A stretch of 64,000 bases of DNA, from positions 1 through 64,000 of the forward strand of contig CAICTM010000330.1 in the NCBI GenBank assembly GCA_903772945.1. Reading direction: 5' to 3'. The DNA comes from Seminavis robusta (Eukaryota; Bacillariophyta; Bacillariophyceae; Naviculales; Naviculaceae). Below the pieces are notes generated by a model, which was not told the origin of the DNA, did no database searches, and saw nothing but the letters and a program-made list of their open reading frames with translations. A program made the position numbers and the translations under genes. Within the stretch, counting starts at the first letter, position 1, and each line of letters starts with the position of its first letter. Below are positions 1 to 12,189 of this stretch, in pieces.

Positions 1-3000
1 GGCAGCAGACTGGATTTTTCCTTTCCCTGTGGTCAGGTAGGCCCTGATTCGGGGTGTCGGATTGCAAGTTCAGTGAATGCTAGAAAGGCTAATCTCACAA
101 GACATAAACACGATCATGCATCCGTCAGGAACCTGTGTTTCAACACTCATCCGGTACATATAATACTGCGGTCAATGTGGTCGGGGTCTGCGAGTAGTAA
201 GCCCTTGGCTTCCCAGTCGCCCGAAAATTTTGGCGCGATCGATTCCTCCACATTGTAGGGACAGTACGAATTGACCAGTCCTGACATGTTGCTGACCTCC
301 AGAAGGCGCTGGAGGTATGGACAGGTCTTGCGGGGAATGCAACCTTGGCTTGGTTCTTGGTAAGCCTTCGAGTTGCCCTCCACCGTCTGAACAAATGCTG
401 GAATCCGGTGAAAAATGGTTGAGTTGTGCCATGTCGATCCGCAGGTCTTGCTCAACAACACGCATACAATCATTGGCGGTCCTTCCATACTGTAGATCCC
501 ATTGGCGGTAGTGTAGATGCGTCGTCGATCTTGAGTCCATGAGGACATAGATCCTCCTGTGCCCTGACGAAGTCATCCACAACAAGAGACAAGCGTTGAT
601 ATTGGCGATGCCTCTGGATTGGAATAACATTGCCGTAGGTGTGTCACCTTCTTGGTGAAGCTTGGTGCTTCCAACATTGTGGCATCTCGATTGGTCTGGG
701 GAGATAGCCGCTTGCGACAGTCATGTCCTGGTTCATGACGGTTCGGATGGAACTGCCAACTGTCGAGATAACACTGGTTTTGGTCTCCATCAGGAATGAG
801 GTTCTTGACCGACACTCCTGCAAGATTTGGCTCTGCCACTCCTGTGAGTTCGGCATCTGCCACTCCTGGGAACTCAAACGGCAACTGATGGTGCTGTTCT
901 TCGACTAAGAGTGAGTCGTGGTCTGGAAATCTTCCTAACAGTTGCCTCGCTGATTCTCCGTTGACGCCGGTCTGGGTCCACGGTACAGGCAACGAGAATC
1001 TTCTTCTGTTCCGAGCCTGTAGTCGGAACAGCACTCTGTAATCGTCTTGGCCACTCCTAGGGATGACTCCTTCGAAGGATCTTGTGTTGAAGACGGGGTC
1101 AGGGTGTGCAGAACGACTGACAATTATATTATGTGTTATCATTTACCGCTGGAGGTTAAGGTCGGAACCGATGCTTACACCGTCAGACCTCCTTCAGCAA
1201 GCTGATCAGGCCTAGCCGGAGTGATAGCCTTTCTTCGAGATGATTCTCACATGCCTCCACTCCTCTGATAAAGCGGGATGCCTCCAAGAAATCTGTAGCG
1301 AATGCCCCCAGTCAATGGAAGCTCCGGCTCACTGTCGGGGAGGAATCATCTCTGCCCATACAAGGGCGGGACTCCATCGATTGATGGTGCTGAAAATGAG
1401 AACTGTAGTGACCCTGCCGCGCTGGCCTGGGGGCTTGGTGACATGGAAACTGTGAAATTCGAGCTGCTCGTAGAGGTGGAGGGACGCCACTGAATCACTC
1501 CTGCTCGAAGAGTCCCCAGCTGGGGCTGGAGCTGCCGCCGTCACCACTGTGGTAGGCACTCCTTGAGCAGCTGCATCTGATGTTGATGGTACTGCGCATG
1601 AAGGATTTCTTCATGCCATTGATTTTGTTGATTGCCCACTCGGTTTGGGAATCTTGGACTTGACTTGCACTGTGGAAGTTTGTGATCGTGGCTTCCACAA
1701 CAGTAGCAGGCTTCGCCTGGCTGGGACTGCTGATAGTAGACAGCAGCTGGGAGCCCTTCCTTCATCTTCTTGATCAAAAGGAGGTGGCTTGGGATTGGAA
1801 TATGGCTTCCGGTCCTTGGCTTCCGTTGGTCCACCATTCCTTGCTGGGCTTGAATCTGTCATTGGACAGCGTCTCCCTAATATGATCAAGGGTATCAGGA
1901 ATTGGATGGTACTTCATGCATAGGCTGCCTCAACAGTCTTCTGGTAATCTCCGTATCTTCCCTCTCTGTAGTCCATGGTAGGCCACGGTTGCTTTCAACC
2001 TAGCCTTTCCGTCACTAGTATCTTTCTTGGTGCGTCGTGATCGTGCGGCCTTGTATTCAGCCAAACCGATAGTCCTGACTTCAATGACCTCTGTTCCGAC
2101 CAGGTCATACACTTGATCACGTCGCTGTCGACCTTCTCAAGTAGAAGTCAATCTGTCATGGTCCCTTGCTTTGGGAAAAGCCACGTTGGATGGTCTTGAT
2201 GTATTGTAGCAATGGGAACTCTTTGGTGAGCCTTGCATCACTATCAATCTGATCCTCTTGAGCAACTCAATGGGATCCAGCTTGAATGCATCCTCGTAGT
2301 CTCCTAGACCCTCGAAGCTTGGATTCATGGCGTCGGTACAGTATTTCACCTGGATGGTGGTTGCACCTGTCTTGAGAATGTTCTATAGATCGAGTCACTT
2401 GTCATAGATGATGATTTTGCCTTGTACTCGCTGTTTCCAAAGCATCGTACTCTTGGCTTTGGGATCAGCAAGTGATGTTTGGAGTGTTGGCTTGGTCGGT
2501 TTGGTAGGTGCTGACTTTCATGGTCTCAAGGCCAATGAAGCCAGTGGCACATCATTCCATCAGGCTTATCCTTAGGTCCTGACAATGTGTGTCAGGGTCT
2601 CTTTAAAAGGATAATACCTGGTTCAGCCTGTCCATTTGGAGGAAGAGGAACTGACGCTGGAACTCTTGTTCTGGTTCTTAGCTTTTGCCTCTTCTTGATG
2701 GCTTCTTCCTGAGGAATTGAATCCCCTACCCCCCTAGAAGGGTATCTTCTCCACCAGACCACCTCTTCCTTGAATCTCATGGTCTTGCCTTGGTGTGGTA
2801 ATGCACTCTGTGCTTGCTTGTTCTTGGAACTGCTTGTGTTCTGTTGCTGTGTGGATACTCCTGCAGGAAGGATCTACGACGGGCACTACTCTTGTATGTT
2901 GCCTGTAAAAGCTTCTTGTGGCTGGATGCCTTCTTTTTGGTCACTTTGGTGACCTGTTTGTGGCTGGATAGCCTTGTCTTTTGACAGCTCACGGAATTCC

Positions 3001-3960
3001 AGAAGAACTCGTGGTGTTTTTGTGGAGCCTTGGGTAGTAGCGAACTGCCTCTGTCGGTCTCCTGTCTCTGCTTCTTGCTGCAGGACTTGTATTGATGTTA
3101 GATGATGCACTGAGTGAGTTTCAAGTCTGAAAAGGTGCACGGTGGAGATTTGGGTTCCGTGATACTTATGAGCTTCCTTGATTTTTGTGTTTCTCTTCAC
3201 AGTACACTGTATCACTCGAATCAACCTACTCACTCAATTCTTGGAGTAGAAGCTTGCACTGATACTCAGAGATGCGGCTGATGTCCTATCGATTGATGTA
3301 TGGCCTCTGCTTGCAACGCCTGTGTCGGACTTATCTTAATCGCCGTTCGATGAGTTCTCTCGTTGTGATGAGACGGGAAAATCACTCGCGATGAAACGAT
3401 GACGTAATCCTCTTCAACTCGGTGAATAAAGCCGGATTTCCTTGCTTCCAGCACGTAACCTGTTCAGTTCAACGTGCTTGATCTGCTGATACACTTGTTT
3501 CCGTGTACTCCGGCCGGAAGTCACTTGTCCAGTATGTATCGGCGACTGTATGGTATGTAGGCAATGGGAATCCCGCGCAAGCACTCTTTCGTGTTAGAGG
3601 TTTTCGATGCTCTGATAGTGTAGCTGTAGTTATTTGCGCACTCTACTCTGTTGCAGGTGTTGACTCACTTCAAGTCAACTCAACTTGCTTGGTTTACCTT
3701 GATATCGATCTCGAGATCGGTAGTAGTAGTAACTCGAGATGGCCTTTTGCTTACAGTGTTGTTTGTAGTAATACTGCAGCTTTTGGGGAGTATTTGGTTT
3801 AGATTAAGCTGTAAAGCAAAAGTGAGGATTTTCTGGTGGTGCATAGCAATTCTTGTGATTGAATTGGATATAAGGACCCCCGCAACACTTTAGACCTAAA
3901 ACTCCCTTGGTTCCTTGCATGATCAATTTACATGCGAACCGGACTAGATGATTAATACAC
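1..3960 (-). mobile_element. Decayed Ty1/copia-type LTR retrotransposon, copy A (cut by window edge)
   Basis: On the minus strand the parts follow copia order. A gag-like region runs from about 3400 down to 1500 and contains a CX2CX4HX4C zinc knuckle at 1667-1708. A protease-like YLDS motif lies near 759-773. A segment at about 150-500 resembles the GAG-pre-integrase domain of diatom copia elements. Reverse transcriptase would lie beyond the left edge. A 9-base match to a tRNA-Met-type primer site (TATCAGAGC, minus strand, 3609-3617) weakly suggests that the 5' LTR occupies about 3620-3960, but no second LTR is visible. The frames are broken many times (more than ten), so this is an old fossil. 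The right boundary is approximate. Confidence 0.7.
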
Positions 3961-6900
3961 GAGTCAATAGTAAAGAGGTGTCAGGTATGTTTCCTCCAAC
4001 AAAGAGGAGCAACACGGAGAGAAGTGTTGCCACGAAGAGGAACTGGATAACAAGCTCCAACAGGAAGAACCACAGAGGTACTTCCGTGGGAGTGCTCCTA
4101 TCCTCAACAAGAGAGCGTCGAATCAGTGCCGATAGAGGAGAGGTGCAAACCCTCCACCGGCAAGAAAAAAGCCAAATTGCCACGCCGATTACACGGCAAC
4201 GGCAGGTCCTACGGCAGGACTGTCATACAACAAGGTGTCCTTTGAGCAACAGAGGACAAGGCCTGAAGAGTGCAAGCCCTGGTAGCCAACCAGGAACGAG
4301 TTGCATCCATCGGACACAGGCTGGATAAGAGCGAATTTGCGAATTTTGCTAAATTCCACCAGCAGAGAAGCAGCAAGAACAAGCGATCGGCCGCTAGCTA
4401 CTACTAGCCAGTCGCTACAGCGACAACAAGAAGAAGAAGAACAGTGACGGCTACTAATAGTCGGTCACTCCAGCTACTGTTCTTGTCATCGGCCAACAAT
4501 AGCAACAACAGCGCCATTGTGGATCGGCAACAAGAAGAAAAGTGTCGGCAACTGCATGCTGTCGGCAGAAGAAGCCATTGCTTTTTGTGAGGAAATCGCT
4601 GACTGCCATCAGTTCTGCAATGGAAAATAAAAAAGAACAAGCCAAAGCAGTTCAGCGAACGGCAGCCACAAGCCCCTGAACGTCACAACGAAAAACATAT
4701 CCTTTCGCGAAATGGTATCTTTCCAGGAGTGTACGGAGCCAGATCCAAGCTACCGTTTGATCTCTCCGTACGTCGGCAACAAGAGGATTTCCCGTGCGTC
4801 GAAACGAATCATGTCTAGCTGGCTAATAGCCACCGGCACAGGAACTACCGGAGCATGTCCTGCAAGATAGCTAGCTAGCCAACCGGTGCAAGAGCTACCG
4901 GAGCAGCGCAAGCTACATGCAGCTACAGGAAGCACAGGAGTGCATCCAACAGCATTGAATAATTTCTTTGGAGTGTGTATTGAGTCTGCACTCGACACCT
5001 CCTCCCCTTTCATGGAGTGTGTATTGTGGCATCCCAGCCACAGCACCTCCTACTACCTTTTATGGAATGTGTATTGTGCAACTGAACCACAGCACTTCCT
5101 CCACTGATTACAGGCAAACCTGAGGCAACAACAGCCTCCAGGCAGGTAACAACAATACCATTACAATTCTCTGCCCTTGCTATTTGATCACAGCAAGTGC
5201 ACAGGAGTGTGGTGGTACCCAAAAACCAAAACCTACAATCCTACAACAAAATCATCAAAACAACCGCCTTTATAGGCAATGCCGCAACTACCAATGGCAT
5301 CAATGGCAACAACAGCCAACAACGGTATCTACTGCTACCAAACCAAATTCAAATTGCATCTACAATAACGGCAACTGCAACAACAGCAGAACGACAGTGA
5401 ACGTTGAACCGAGTAGCTAGCTACAAGCAAGCCACTCAAGAGTTCACAAGACAAGGAACCAAGCCACAGGATGGCTGGAGCAGACAGAGTTTGACCCACA
5501 AGCGGGAACCTGATCAAAAGAAACAACAAGAGGGTGCACACCTCAGCTCCACTGCAACTACTGTACAGAGATTGCAACCAACCTTAGTCTCACACCAACA
5601 GAAGTACATGAGTACAACAAATCAAGCCTACAGAAGATACAACTACGAACAACTACTGCCACAGCCATCTCACAGGAGTGTAAGAGCAGTGACATCACCA
5701 ACCAAAGGATCTACCGACTACATCACCATCGAACCATCATCGACCATGACACGTCCAGGTCCAGTGGAGCCCATCAAGTTGGAGCCTCCACAACTACTAC
5801 CGAATACTTCCTTACAAGTTTCCAAACTTCCAAGGGCTTCTAGCCCCAACTCAAAGTATCATTGTGGCAAGGAACTTCCTCCTAGTTCCAGCTACTACAA
5901 CAGTTCTCCCAAGTGTCGCTACAGCCTGACTTCCCAGTCTCAGCTACGGCAACACCAAATGACGGTACCAAGTGTACCAAGTGACGGCACCAGTCACCAC
6001 AAGTAATGACACCAGCAGTCACGAGTCTCAACTGAGTATAAACAACCATGACAAGAGGAAACAATAACTCAACCATTTCCTCATTCCATCTTCAGACATC
6101 GAGACCATCCAAGAACTAGGTTCAGTCGAACCCAACAAGTCCTTGACTTCCAAGCTACATCATTTCCAGCTTCCATGCACCTTCCAATAGGGCATCACTT
6201 CCCACAAGTCTACGACTTCCAGAAGCTTCAACCAGCTTCCATCTACGAAGGGCTTCCAGCCCCATCAAGTGTCAATGCAGCCGAACTTCCCAGTCCGAGC
6301 CGCAGGTACACCAAGTGACGGTATCATCCGACACCAGTCTTCCAGGAGTGGCACCACTCCCAGCAGGAGTGCCAGCCACAAAGACTTTTCTGATGATGAC
6401 ATTTTCCGTATTGTCTCGTCTACACCCGCTCAGCTTCTCGTTACCAAGCGGGATGCCGAGCAACTACTTCCAAGGTTTGTTTTGGACTCATTGCAAGCCA
6501 GTCGACACGACGACCCAAGACTGGATTGCAAGCCTTCCCAAGGCAGGAGCCTGCTTACCCAGCACAGATAGACACTTTGAGTGCTATTGATTCTCAGGAA
6601 TCTTAGAGGAACCACCTCTAGCTCCATAGCAACCCCAAGGTACATCCAATGTCCAAACCAACCAAGCCAGCTTTGGCTACAACAAGTACCAGTCCTGCCA
6701 CGGCTAGCTCACAGGAGTGTGCCAACCGTGACAGCAGGAGTGGTATTGATAAAGTTGTACCCACCAAAACCAAAGTCTCAAACCTTTTTCAACCTTCTTT
6801 TGAATTCTCCGATCGATCTATCCAGATTGACACACCAGATCGACTGACAAGAAACGATCATGCCAGATCGAATGACACGAAGCGATCGAATCACAAGCAG

Positions 6901-8040
6901 CGACCACGAGATCGATTCAGTTTGACTCTCGCGATCGACTCAGAAGATCCATCATGAGATTGCAAGTGCGACCACAGAAGCCTATCGAGGCAGAGCAAGC
7001 TTACTCAAGCAAGGGTAGCCACACACCAGTGCTACCGGGATATCTTCTGCAGAGGATTCCCACAGTTCCACAGGAACAGTTCCACCATGGAACCAGCTCA
7101 AAGCAAGCAACAGTTCGACGGAATGCCACAAGTTGTCAGCACCCATCTACAAGAGGTGCAAACCAAGGTCCACATCAAGCAAGCACACATTCATGTACAA
7201 CAAGTCACAGCCATTGCTTCGATTCCAAAGAAGAGGAGGCCGTGATGAAGGAAGAAGCTTCCCCAGCTGGGAAGAAGAGGATTCCATTCCTCTGGAAAAG
7301 ACAACAGCAGGACATCCAACACTTCTTGGACATCCAACAAGAAGAGACAGCTCACGTTCCATTCCAATGGACAACAAGCTGACTCCAGATAGCTACCAAG
7401 CTATTGCACAGACTCATGCTCACCTGATTTCCAAATCCAGTATCAAGCCTGAATGGATTGATGTTTCCACACATCATTGGCGATTGAGACCATGGCATAT
7501 CGATGTCCAGTTCAGTCTACACCGCCAGTCAAGAGCACAGTTTGAGTCTACGAGAATGCAGCCGGAACTTCCTAGTTTCCAGCTACAGCAATACCAAGTG
7601 ACCGGAACTTCCCAGTCCACGGTTCAACAAGTGATCGGAACTTCCCAGTTTCGAATACAGCAACATCAAGTGACGGCACCAACCGCCACAGCAAGTCATA
7701 CAGGAGTGGCAACACTCACAGGAGTGGTAGCCACAGTGGCTTTTCATGACGACACTGTCCACATGTCCACATTGACTGTGACAGATTTGTCAGCACTGCT
7801 ATGGATGACAAGCTTCTCGCCACCAAGCGGAATGCCGAGCAACCTAGCAATTGGTCTCTCTCGACCAACAACTGTTCCTTATGGAGCAACCATCATTACA
7901 TTAATTATTCGTTCCACGGTATCCTTTATGGAACCGTGCAGGAGTGTGTTGGAGGTTGTATTACAGACACCTCAATACAAATTATTCGTTTATCCCAATC
8001 TAGTTTAGAGGGGATATCTATATCAATTCTCTAGTTACAT
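3961..8040 (+). mobile_element. Decayed copia-related copy B, opposite orientation, with internal duplication
   Basis: The stretch 6950-7900 read on the plus strand is a diverged copy of the minus-strand gag/linker part of copy A. Shared pieces include a GATTCCAAAGAAGAGG-like run (7216 against about 2760 on the minus strand), AAGCAAGCACA, and the CAGGAGTGGCA...CACAGGAGTGG linker (7700 against about 880). The linker plus a following segment ending in ATGCCGAGCAA occurs twice, near 6343-6470 and 7695-7845, which suggests two overlapping or tandem remnants. No frame stays open for long and breaks are numerous, so this is an old fossil. An AGAGGGGA purine run near 8006 could be a polypurine tract, which would place the 3' end close to 8040. 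Family assignment rests on the match to copy A. Confidence 0.5.
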
Positions 8041-8600
8041 ACATGGGGAGTTTAACTGATCTATATGGTCACCCCCTTCACTATATCCTTTGAAGTTGAA
8101 TCAATCCCAGAAAACATGGAGAAAGATCACTTCTTGGAAATAGCTTAACAGTAAAACAGTATTTTACCTTTACTAAGCTAGCGTGTTACTAGCAACCAAC
8201 AATCGAGTCGCGAATAAGGCTAAGAGCCGTGTATTGCATTTCTGTTTTCGCGAAAGAAGGATTCAGTGGAAGCAAGCTCGATCGATCGACAATGACAACA
8301 ACCAACGGAGCCAATCGACAGTCATTAAGACAACAACCAACGGAGCCACTCCACAGTCATTAACAGCAGCAGAAGAGACAACCAACAGCAGCAGCAGCAG
8401 CAACAACACAAAATGAAGAAGACATGGGCTGCCAAAGTCAGAATAGGAATTCCCAGCAGAAGAGAGCATATCAACTCGCCTCCAACAACAACAACAACAA
8501 CAAAAGATTGAAGATGCGTGTTCCAAAGAGAGCACACCACGTTCTCTGTATTAAGAATACAGTAACAAGAGGAAGAGGACATTTGAATTCTCTTGAATAG
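8041..8600. other. Intergenic, low-complexity CAA/CAG-rich DNA with a 35-bp tandem duplication
   Basis: No gene is supported here. A 35-bp unit beginning GACAACAACCAACGGAGCCA is tandemly duplicated (8294 and 8329), followed by CAG/CAA trinucleotide runs around 8366-8520. Confidence 0.6.
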
Positions 8601-8609
8601 GTGTCATGG

Positions 8610-8870
8610 TCGCTCCGTGGAAACTGTTGTTGATGTCGACAACGTCATTTTGGTTTTGGTTGGTTGGTTGTGGTTGTCGGTAGCAAACTGCATGGCGTCG
8701 GTCTGTTGGTAGAGACAATGGCTTCCGTAGTTTCGAAAGGACGACAGTTGTTGCTAGTACTTCACCATAATGCTAGCTGTATGTTGTTGCCAAGAGCCTT
8801 GCCCCTACCAAAGTAGGCACTGACTTCAAGACAAAATAGCGCAGCAATCAAGGGAGTAGTAGTAGTAGTT
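8610..8870 (+). repeat. Dispersed repeat, single copy of the 36.4-kb family
   Basis: The segment from AATGCTAGCTG at 8769 to the GTAGTAGTAG run near 8865 matches, with few changes, the unit that is tandemly triplicated at 36485-36783. The preceding TTGGTTGGTTGTGG...GTCGGT stretch also resembles 36420-36480. Both copies have the same orientation and end in a trinucleotide run. The function is unknown; it could be a piece of a non-autonomous mobile element. Confidence 0.7.
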
Positions 8871-9589
8871 GTTGTGTGTGTTGTTGTTGTTGTCGATCGA
8901 CCTAATCGATTCATCGATCGCTCCGTGGAAGAGAAAAGAGAAGGCGTCATGGTGGTGGTGGTGGAATAGAGGAGTAGCCGCTGTAAAGAGGAGACAACAC
9001 CATCTTGATAGAGTAACGATAGAGTAAAGGTATCGGAATAATGAATATTGACTAGTGTTATTCGAAGAGGAGGAGTTCCTTCATTCACCACGACCGAAGC
9101 GTTGGATCCCTCTTTACTACAAGCCGTACGGCCAAAGCGTTGGATCCCTATCAACTCTCACAAGTGCGACAGGCGTCGATCGATCCGTATCAAGCCTCAC
9201 TCAATCCGACCGTCTCCGGTTCAGAGTTCAGAGCAGAAAGCCATCCTCATTGAAATTACACCAGCTTGGGAAGGTTTTTTTCTCGGCCGCTGACAGTCAA
9301 GTTGGAGTGGGAGGGTTTGGTTCGAGCAAAGGATGGGAAAAGAGCAGATTTCGTTTGAATTCCTGTGACGTATTTGCTGACATATACATTGTTCTTCGGA
9401 TGTAGGAGATTAACGGAGGAGGGGCCGATGACCAGGTCATTGCCATTTCCCCTCTTTATTGTATGTACTTCGTGTCTCTTCTTTGCCCTGCAGGCTCCCG
9501 ATTCGGAATCAGGAATTCAAAGGTTAACCCTCTCCCTCTTCTTCTTCTTTTCCCTCCCCACATCTGTTCAAAATGAAGGATTTGCCGTC
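8871..9589. other. Intergenic, nothing recognisable
   Basis: The only structure I see is a short direct repeat (GAAGCGTTGGATCCCT near 9093 and 9135) and a pyrimidine-rich tract at 9530-9560. No supported gene. Confidence 0.5.
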
Positions 9590-9591
9590 TA

Positions 9592-9745
9592 AGGTCTGGC
9601 CGTGGTTGGGAAAATTCTGGTCGATTTCATTAAAAAATCGTGTTTACCTGGCCCAAAGGCGAAATTTAAAGCAAAAAAAGCTGAAATGGCGAAATTTTTA
9701 AAAGGCAAAACAAAGCTGGATCTTGGGGTAGCGACGGCCAGACCT
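9592..9745. mobile_element. MITE, about 154 bp, TA-flanked
   Basis: A perfect inverted pair TAAGGTCTGGCCGT (9590-9603) / ACGGCCAGACCTTA (9734-9747) bounds an AT-rich core without a frame. If the outer TA on each side is a target duplication, the element is 9592-9745 with 12-bp terminal inverted repeats, as expected for a Tc1/mariner-type MITE. No transposase is visible in the window. Confidence 0.7.
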
Positions 9746-9747
9746 TA

Positions 9748-11253
9748 ACCGGCTCTTGAACTGATGTGTCCCCCGCGCTCATGCCTAACCCCCCCATATC
9801 TCAGACTTCGGATTGGCACGGTAGAAGGCAGTTTTTGGATATTGGTAGATGTGGTAAACATGTTTTTTATTTAGCAAAACGTTTAATTAAATAGGTTTAC
9901 CTCAACTACCTCAAAACCTGCTAGGCTTACCAGTACATGTTCCGGTACTAGCTAGTACCTGGTACCAGGTACGTTGTACACTTACCGTACCGTGCTGTTG
10001 TAAGCGTGGTGGACCTTGGCGACAACTGCAAGGGTTTCCTGTTACCTTTGTACGTACCGGTAGGAGCGTACGGTAGGAGACTCTCGAGTTTCGTACGGTA
10101 CATCTTTTGAGCTATGTTGATTGCCACATTGCTTTCGGTGGTTCATTTGAGGAACAGTGGTACGTATGTACAGCCTAGTAGCTGGAAGAAGTAAATTAAG
10201 TAATGGCCATTACATTGCGTGGGCTTCGGACCCTGGCCACTGAGTACCAAACACGTCGATAATGCATGTAGTATTGCTATTTCGATAGCCATTTCGATGG
10301 TCGTGGTGAAGGCGTCAAGGCACGGATTGAGATGGTGAAGGCGATGTACTGGTACGCCTATCGTAAAATAGCCGCACCCGTACCGGTACCATGGCCAGTT
10401 CCGTACGACCTATGCATACCTACGGTACCCATGAGTGGATGAGAGATTCGTGCAAGTGAGATGCTCCGGAATTTACAGCTGGATTGGCTGTGAGCTGTGA
10501 CCGCAACCGTCTTTTAAGGGCAATTCGGCGGAACTGTTAAGAAGCTGTGTCTCTGCAACAAATGATACTCTTGGAGAACTTCATCTGTACCAACAATTGC
10601 CCCTCGTGTCCATCGTGCTCATACGTCATCGACCGATGAGTACCGATGTGTGTTGGTTTGCGGTTGACGAACGCAAGTTCCGAAATCTACTGGCTTTTAT
10701 AAGAGTAGGGTTCTTCTCCAGCTGGAGGATGTCACCCCTCGTTCCAATCACCTTTCTTGATTTGGGAGGGTCTGAAACCTTTGAAAAGCTATAGCCTGCT
10801 GCTATCGTAGACAGGAACCTTCTATTGCTTCTTTCAGGCAGCTCTTAGCCTCTGTGGATGCCTCAACTTGAACCAAAAGACTTGGCGATTTAGCCTTTGG
10901 TGTCGGCACTGCAAACCCAGTTGGCAAGGCTTTGGTGGTGAAGCGCTCGCTCTACTGGTGCTGGTCCTGAAGGTGTCGCTGGGGTGGGATGAAATAGCCA
11001 ACTTGAACGTTGCCTGCTAAGAATCAATGGTAGCAAGGAATACTACGGTAGCTAGCTAGAGTCAAGTACATGAATGCAAAGTAGAGTTCTATACAGGATT
11101 ATTTTGGCAATAGCAATAGAGTGATGGAAGCTTTCAGCTTCTTGGTTTTTTAGATGCTCGCGAGATCAAAGCGAGCTGCAGGCTGTGGGGTTGCTTGTGT
11201 TTTGTACAGGAGGAGATAAGGTACAGGGGCGGAATATTCAAATAACAAAACAT
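9748..11253. other. Intergenic, rich in GTACC/CGTACG palindromes
   Basis: The stretch 9930-10440 is packed with short palindromes such as GGTACC, GTACCGGTAC and CGTACGG (for example 9943-9972, 10055-10090, 10340-10400). No frame with protein-like composition is present up to the TPR-like gene. The 3' untranslated part of that minus-strand gene probably occupies the last few hundred bases. Confidence 0.5.
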
Positions 11254-11859
11254 TTAGGCACAGGGAGCCATAGCGGGAGGCCTGACAATAGCAACATTGA
11301 GGAAGATTTCATCGAGGCACACTGGTTCAAGGGGGCTTGCGGAGCTTGCAGGCAAGAGGTCAGCCGCCTGACGGACACTGTCGAGGCGCTCTTGTGCACG
11401 GGGGTAGTCTCCCAAGGAGTAGAAGACAGACGCCTGGTTGTTCAAGGCAGCGATAGCCAAAGCTGTGGCGCTGGGATCAGCTTCAAAGATGAGCTGTGCA
11501 GTCAAATCGTACATTCGAAGTGCCTTTTGCAACTTGGTGGCATCACAGCTTGTTAGTCCCTTGTGGTGAAAGGCTAGAGCCAGGTTGAACAACACACAAG
11601 AGTTGGCCCATGTCAGATCGGTTGCAGAGGCATCCAATAGTAATGCTTGGTTGTACACGTAGAAGTAGGGATCTTCAAGACCAACAACTTGTACAGAAGG
11701 TCCAAAGACGATAGTGTCAGCGCGCATGAAGTCATCGTCTTCACCGGCTCTACCCATGAGGACAAGAGCGCTCTTGAAGGACTTCAAAGCATTCAGGCTG
11801 TCTCCTGCGGCCAGGAAAGAAACGCCAGAGTTGTTCATGTTGACAATCTGTTGGATCAT
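11254..11859 (-). CDS. Tetratricopeptide-repeat-like protein, 201 aa
   Basis: This single-exon frame has helix-turn-helix patterns typical of TPR proteins. Around residues 84-96 it reads SCVLFNLALAFHHKG, and around 133-155 it reads LAIAALNNQASVFYSLGDY followed by RAQERLD. These are the alanine/glycine/tyrosine spacings of TPR helix A and B. The N-terminal part (AGDSLNALKSFKSAL) looks like another repeat. TPR proteins are protein-interaction scaffolds; partner and location cannot be told, and I see no signal peptide or membrane segment. The start is the first ATG (MIQQIVNMNN). Small TPR-like proteins of this shape are numerous in diatoms, so a lineage-specific expansion is likely. The function is unknown. 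Confidence 0.75.
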   Translation of the reverse strand: MIQQIVNMNNSGVSFLAAGDSLNALKSFKSALVLMGRAGEDDDFMRADTIVFGPSVQVVGLEDPYFYVYNQALLLDASATDLTWANSCVLFNLALAFHHKGLTSCDATKLQKALRMYDLTAQLIFEADPSATALAIAALNNQASVFYSLGDYPRAQERLDSVRQAADLLPASSASPLEPVCLDEIFLNVAIVRPPAMAPCA

Positions 11860-12120
11860 GGTGTCTTGCTCTTCTATAGCTAGTAAAAAGGTGATCGTGA
11901 TGAATCAATTTGTCTCTAGGCAGAGTATTTTATGGGAGCAGAGTAAAAGGGCTCTTTGCAAAAATAATGGATCAAGAGATTGGATCAGGCAGCGAAAAGC
12001 GAACCTAAACGAGCACGACGATATAAGTACAATGACATCACTAAGTTAGAGGCCCAAAGAATTAAAGGGTTTTATAGAGGGTTCTCTTGTTATTTAAATT
12101 CGCGTGAGATAGAATATCAA

Positions 12121-12183
12121 CAGGCACTGGAATTGTATCAATAGGCACTAAAGTTGCATCAAAAGGCACTGAAGTTGAACCAG
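12121..12183 (+). repeat. Three tandem 21-bp units coding a heptad pattern
   Basis: Three 21-bp units start at 12121, 12142 and 12163 (each with GGCACT near its start). In one plus frame they read QALELYQ, stop, ALKLHQK, ALKLNQA, a coiled-coil-like heptad. There is no supported gene around them, so this may be the remnant of a repeat-coding gene. Confidence 0.5.
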
Positions 12184-12189
12184 GCCCTG

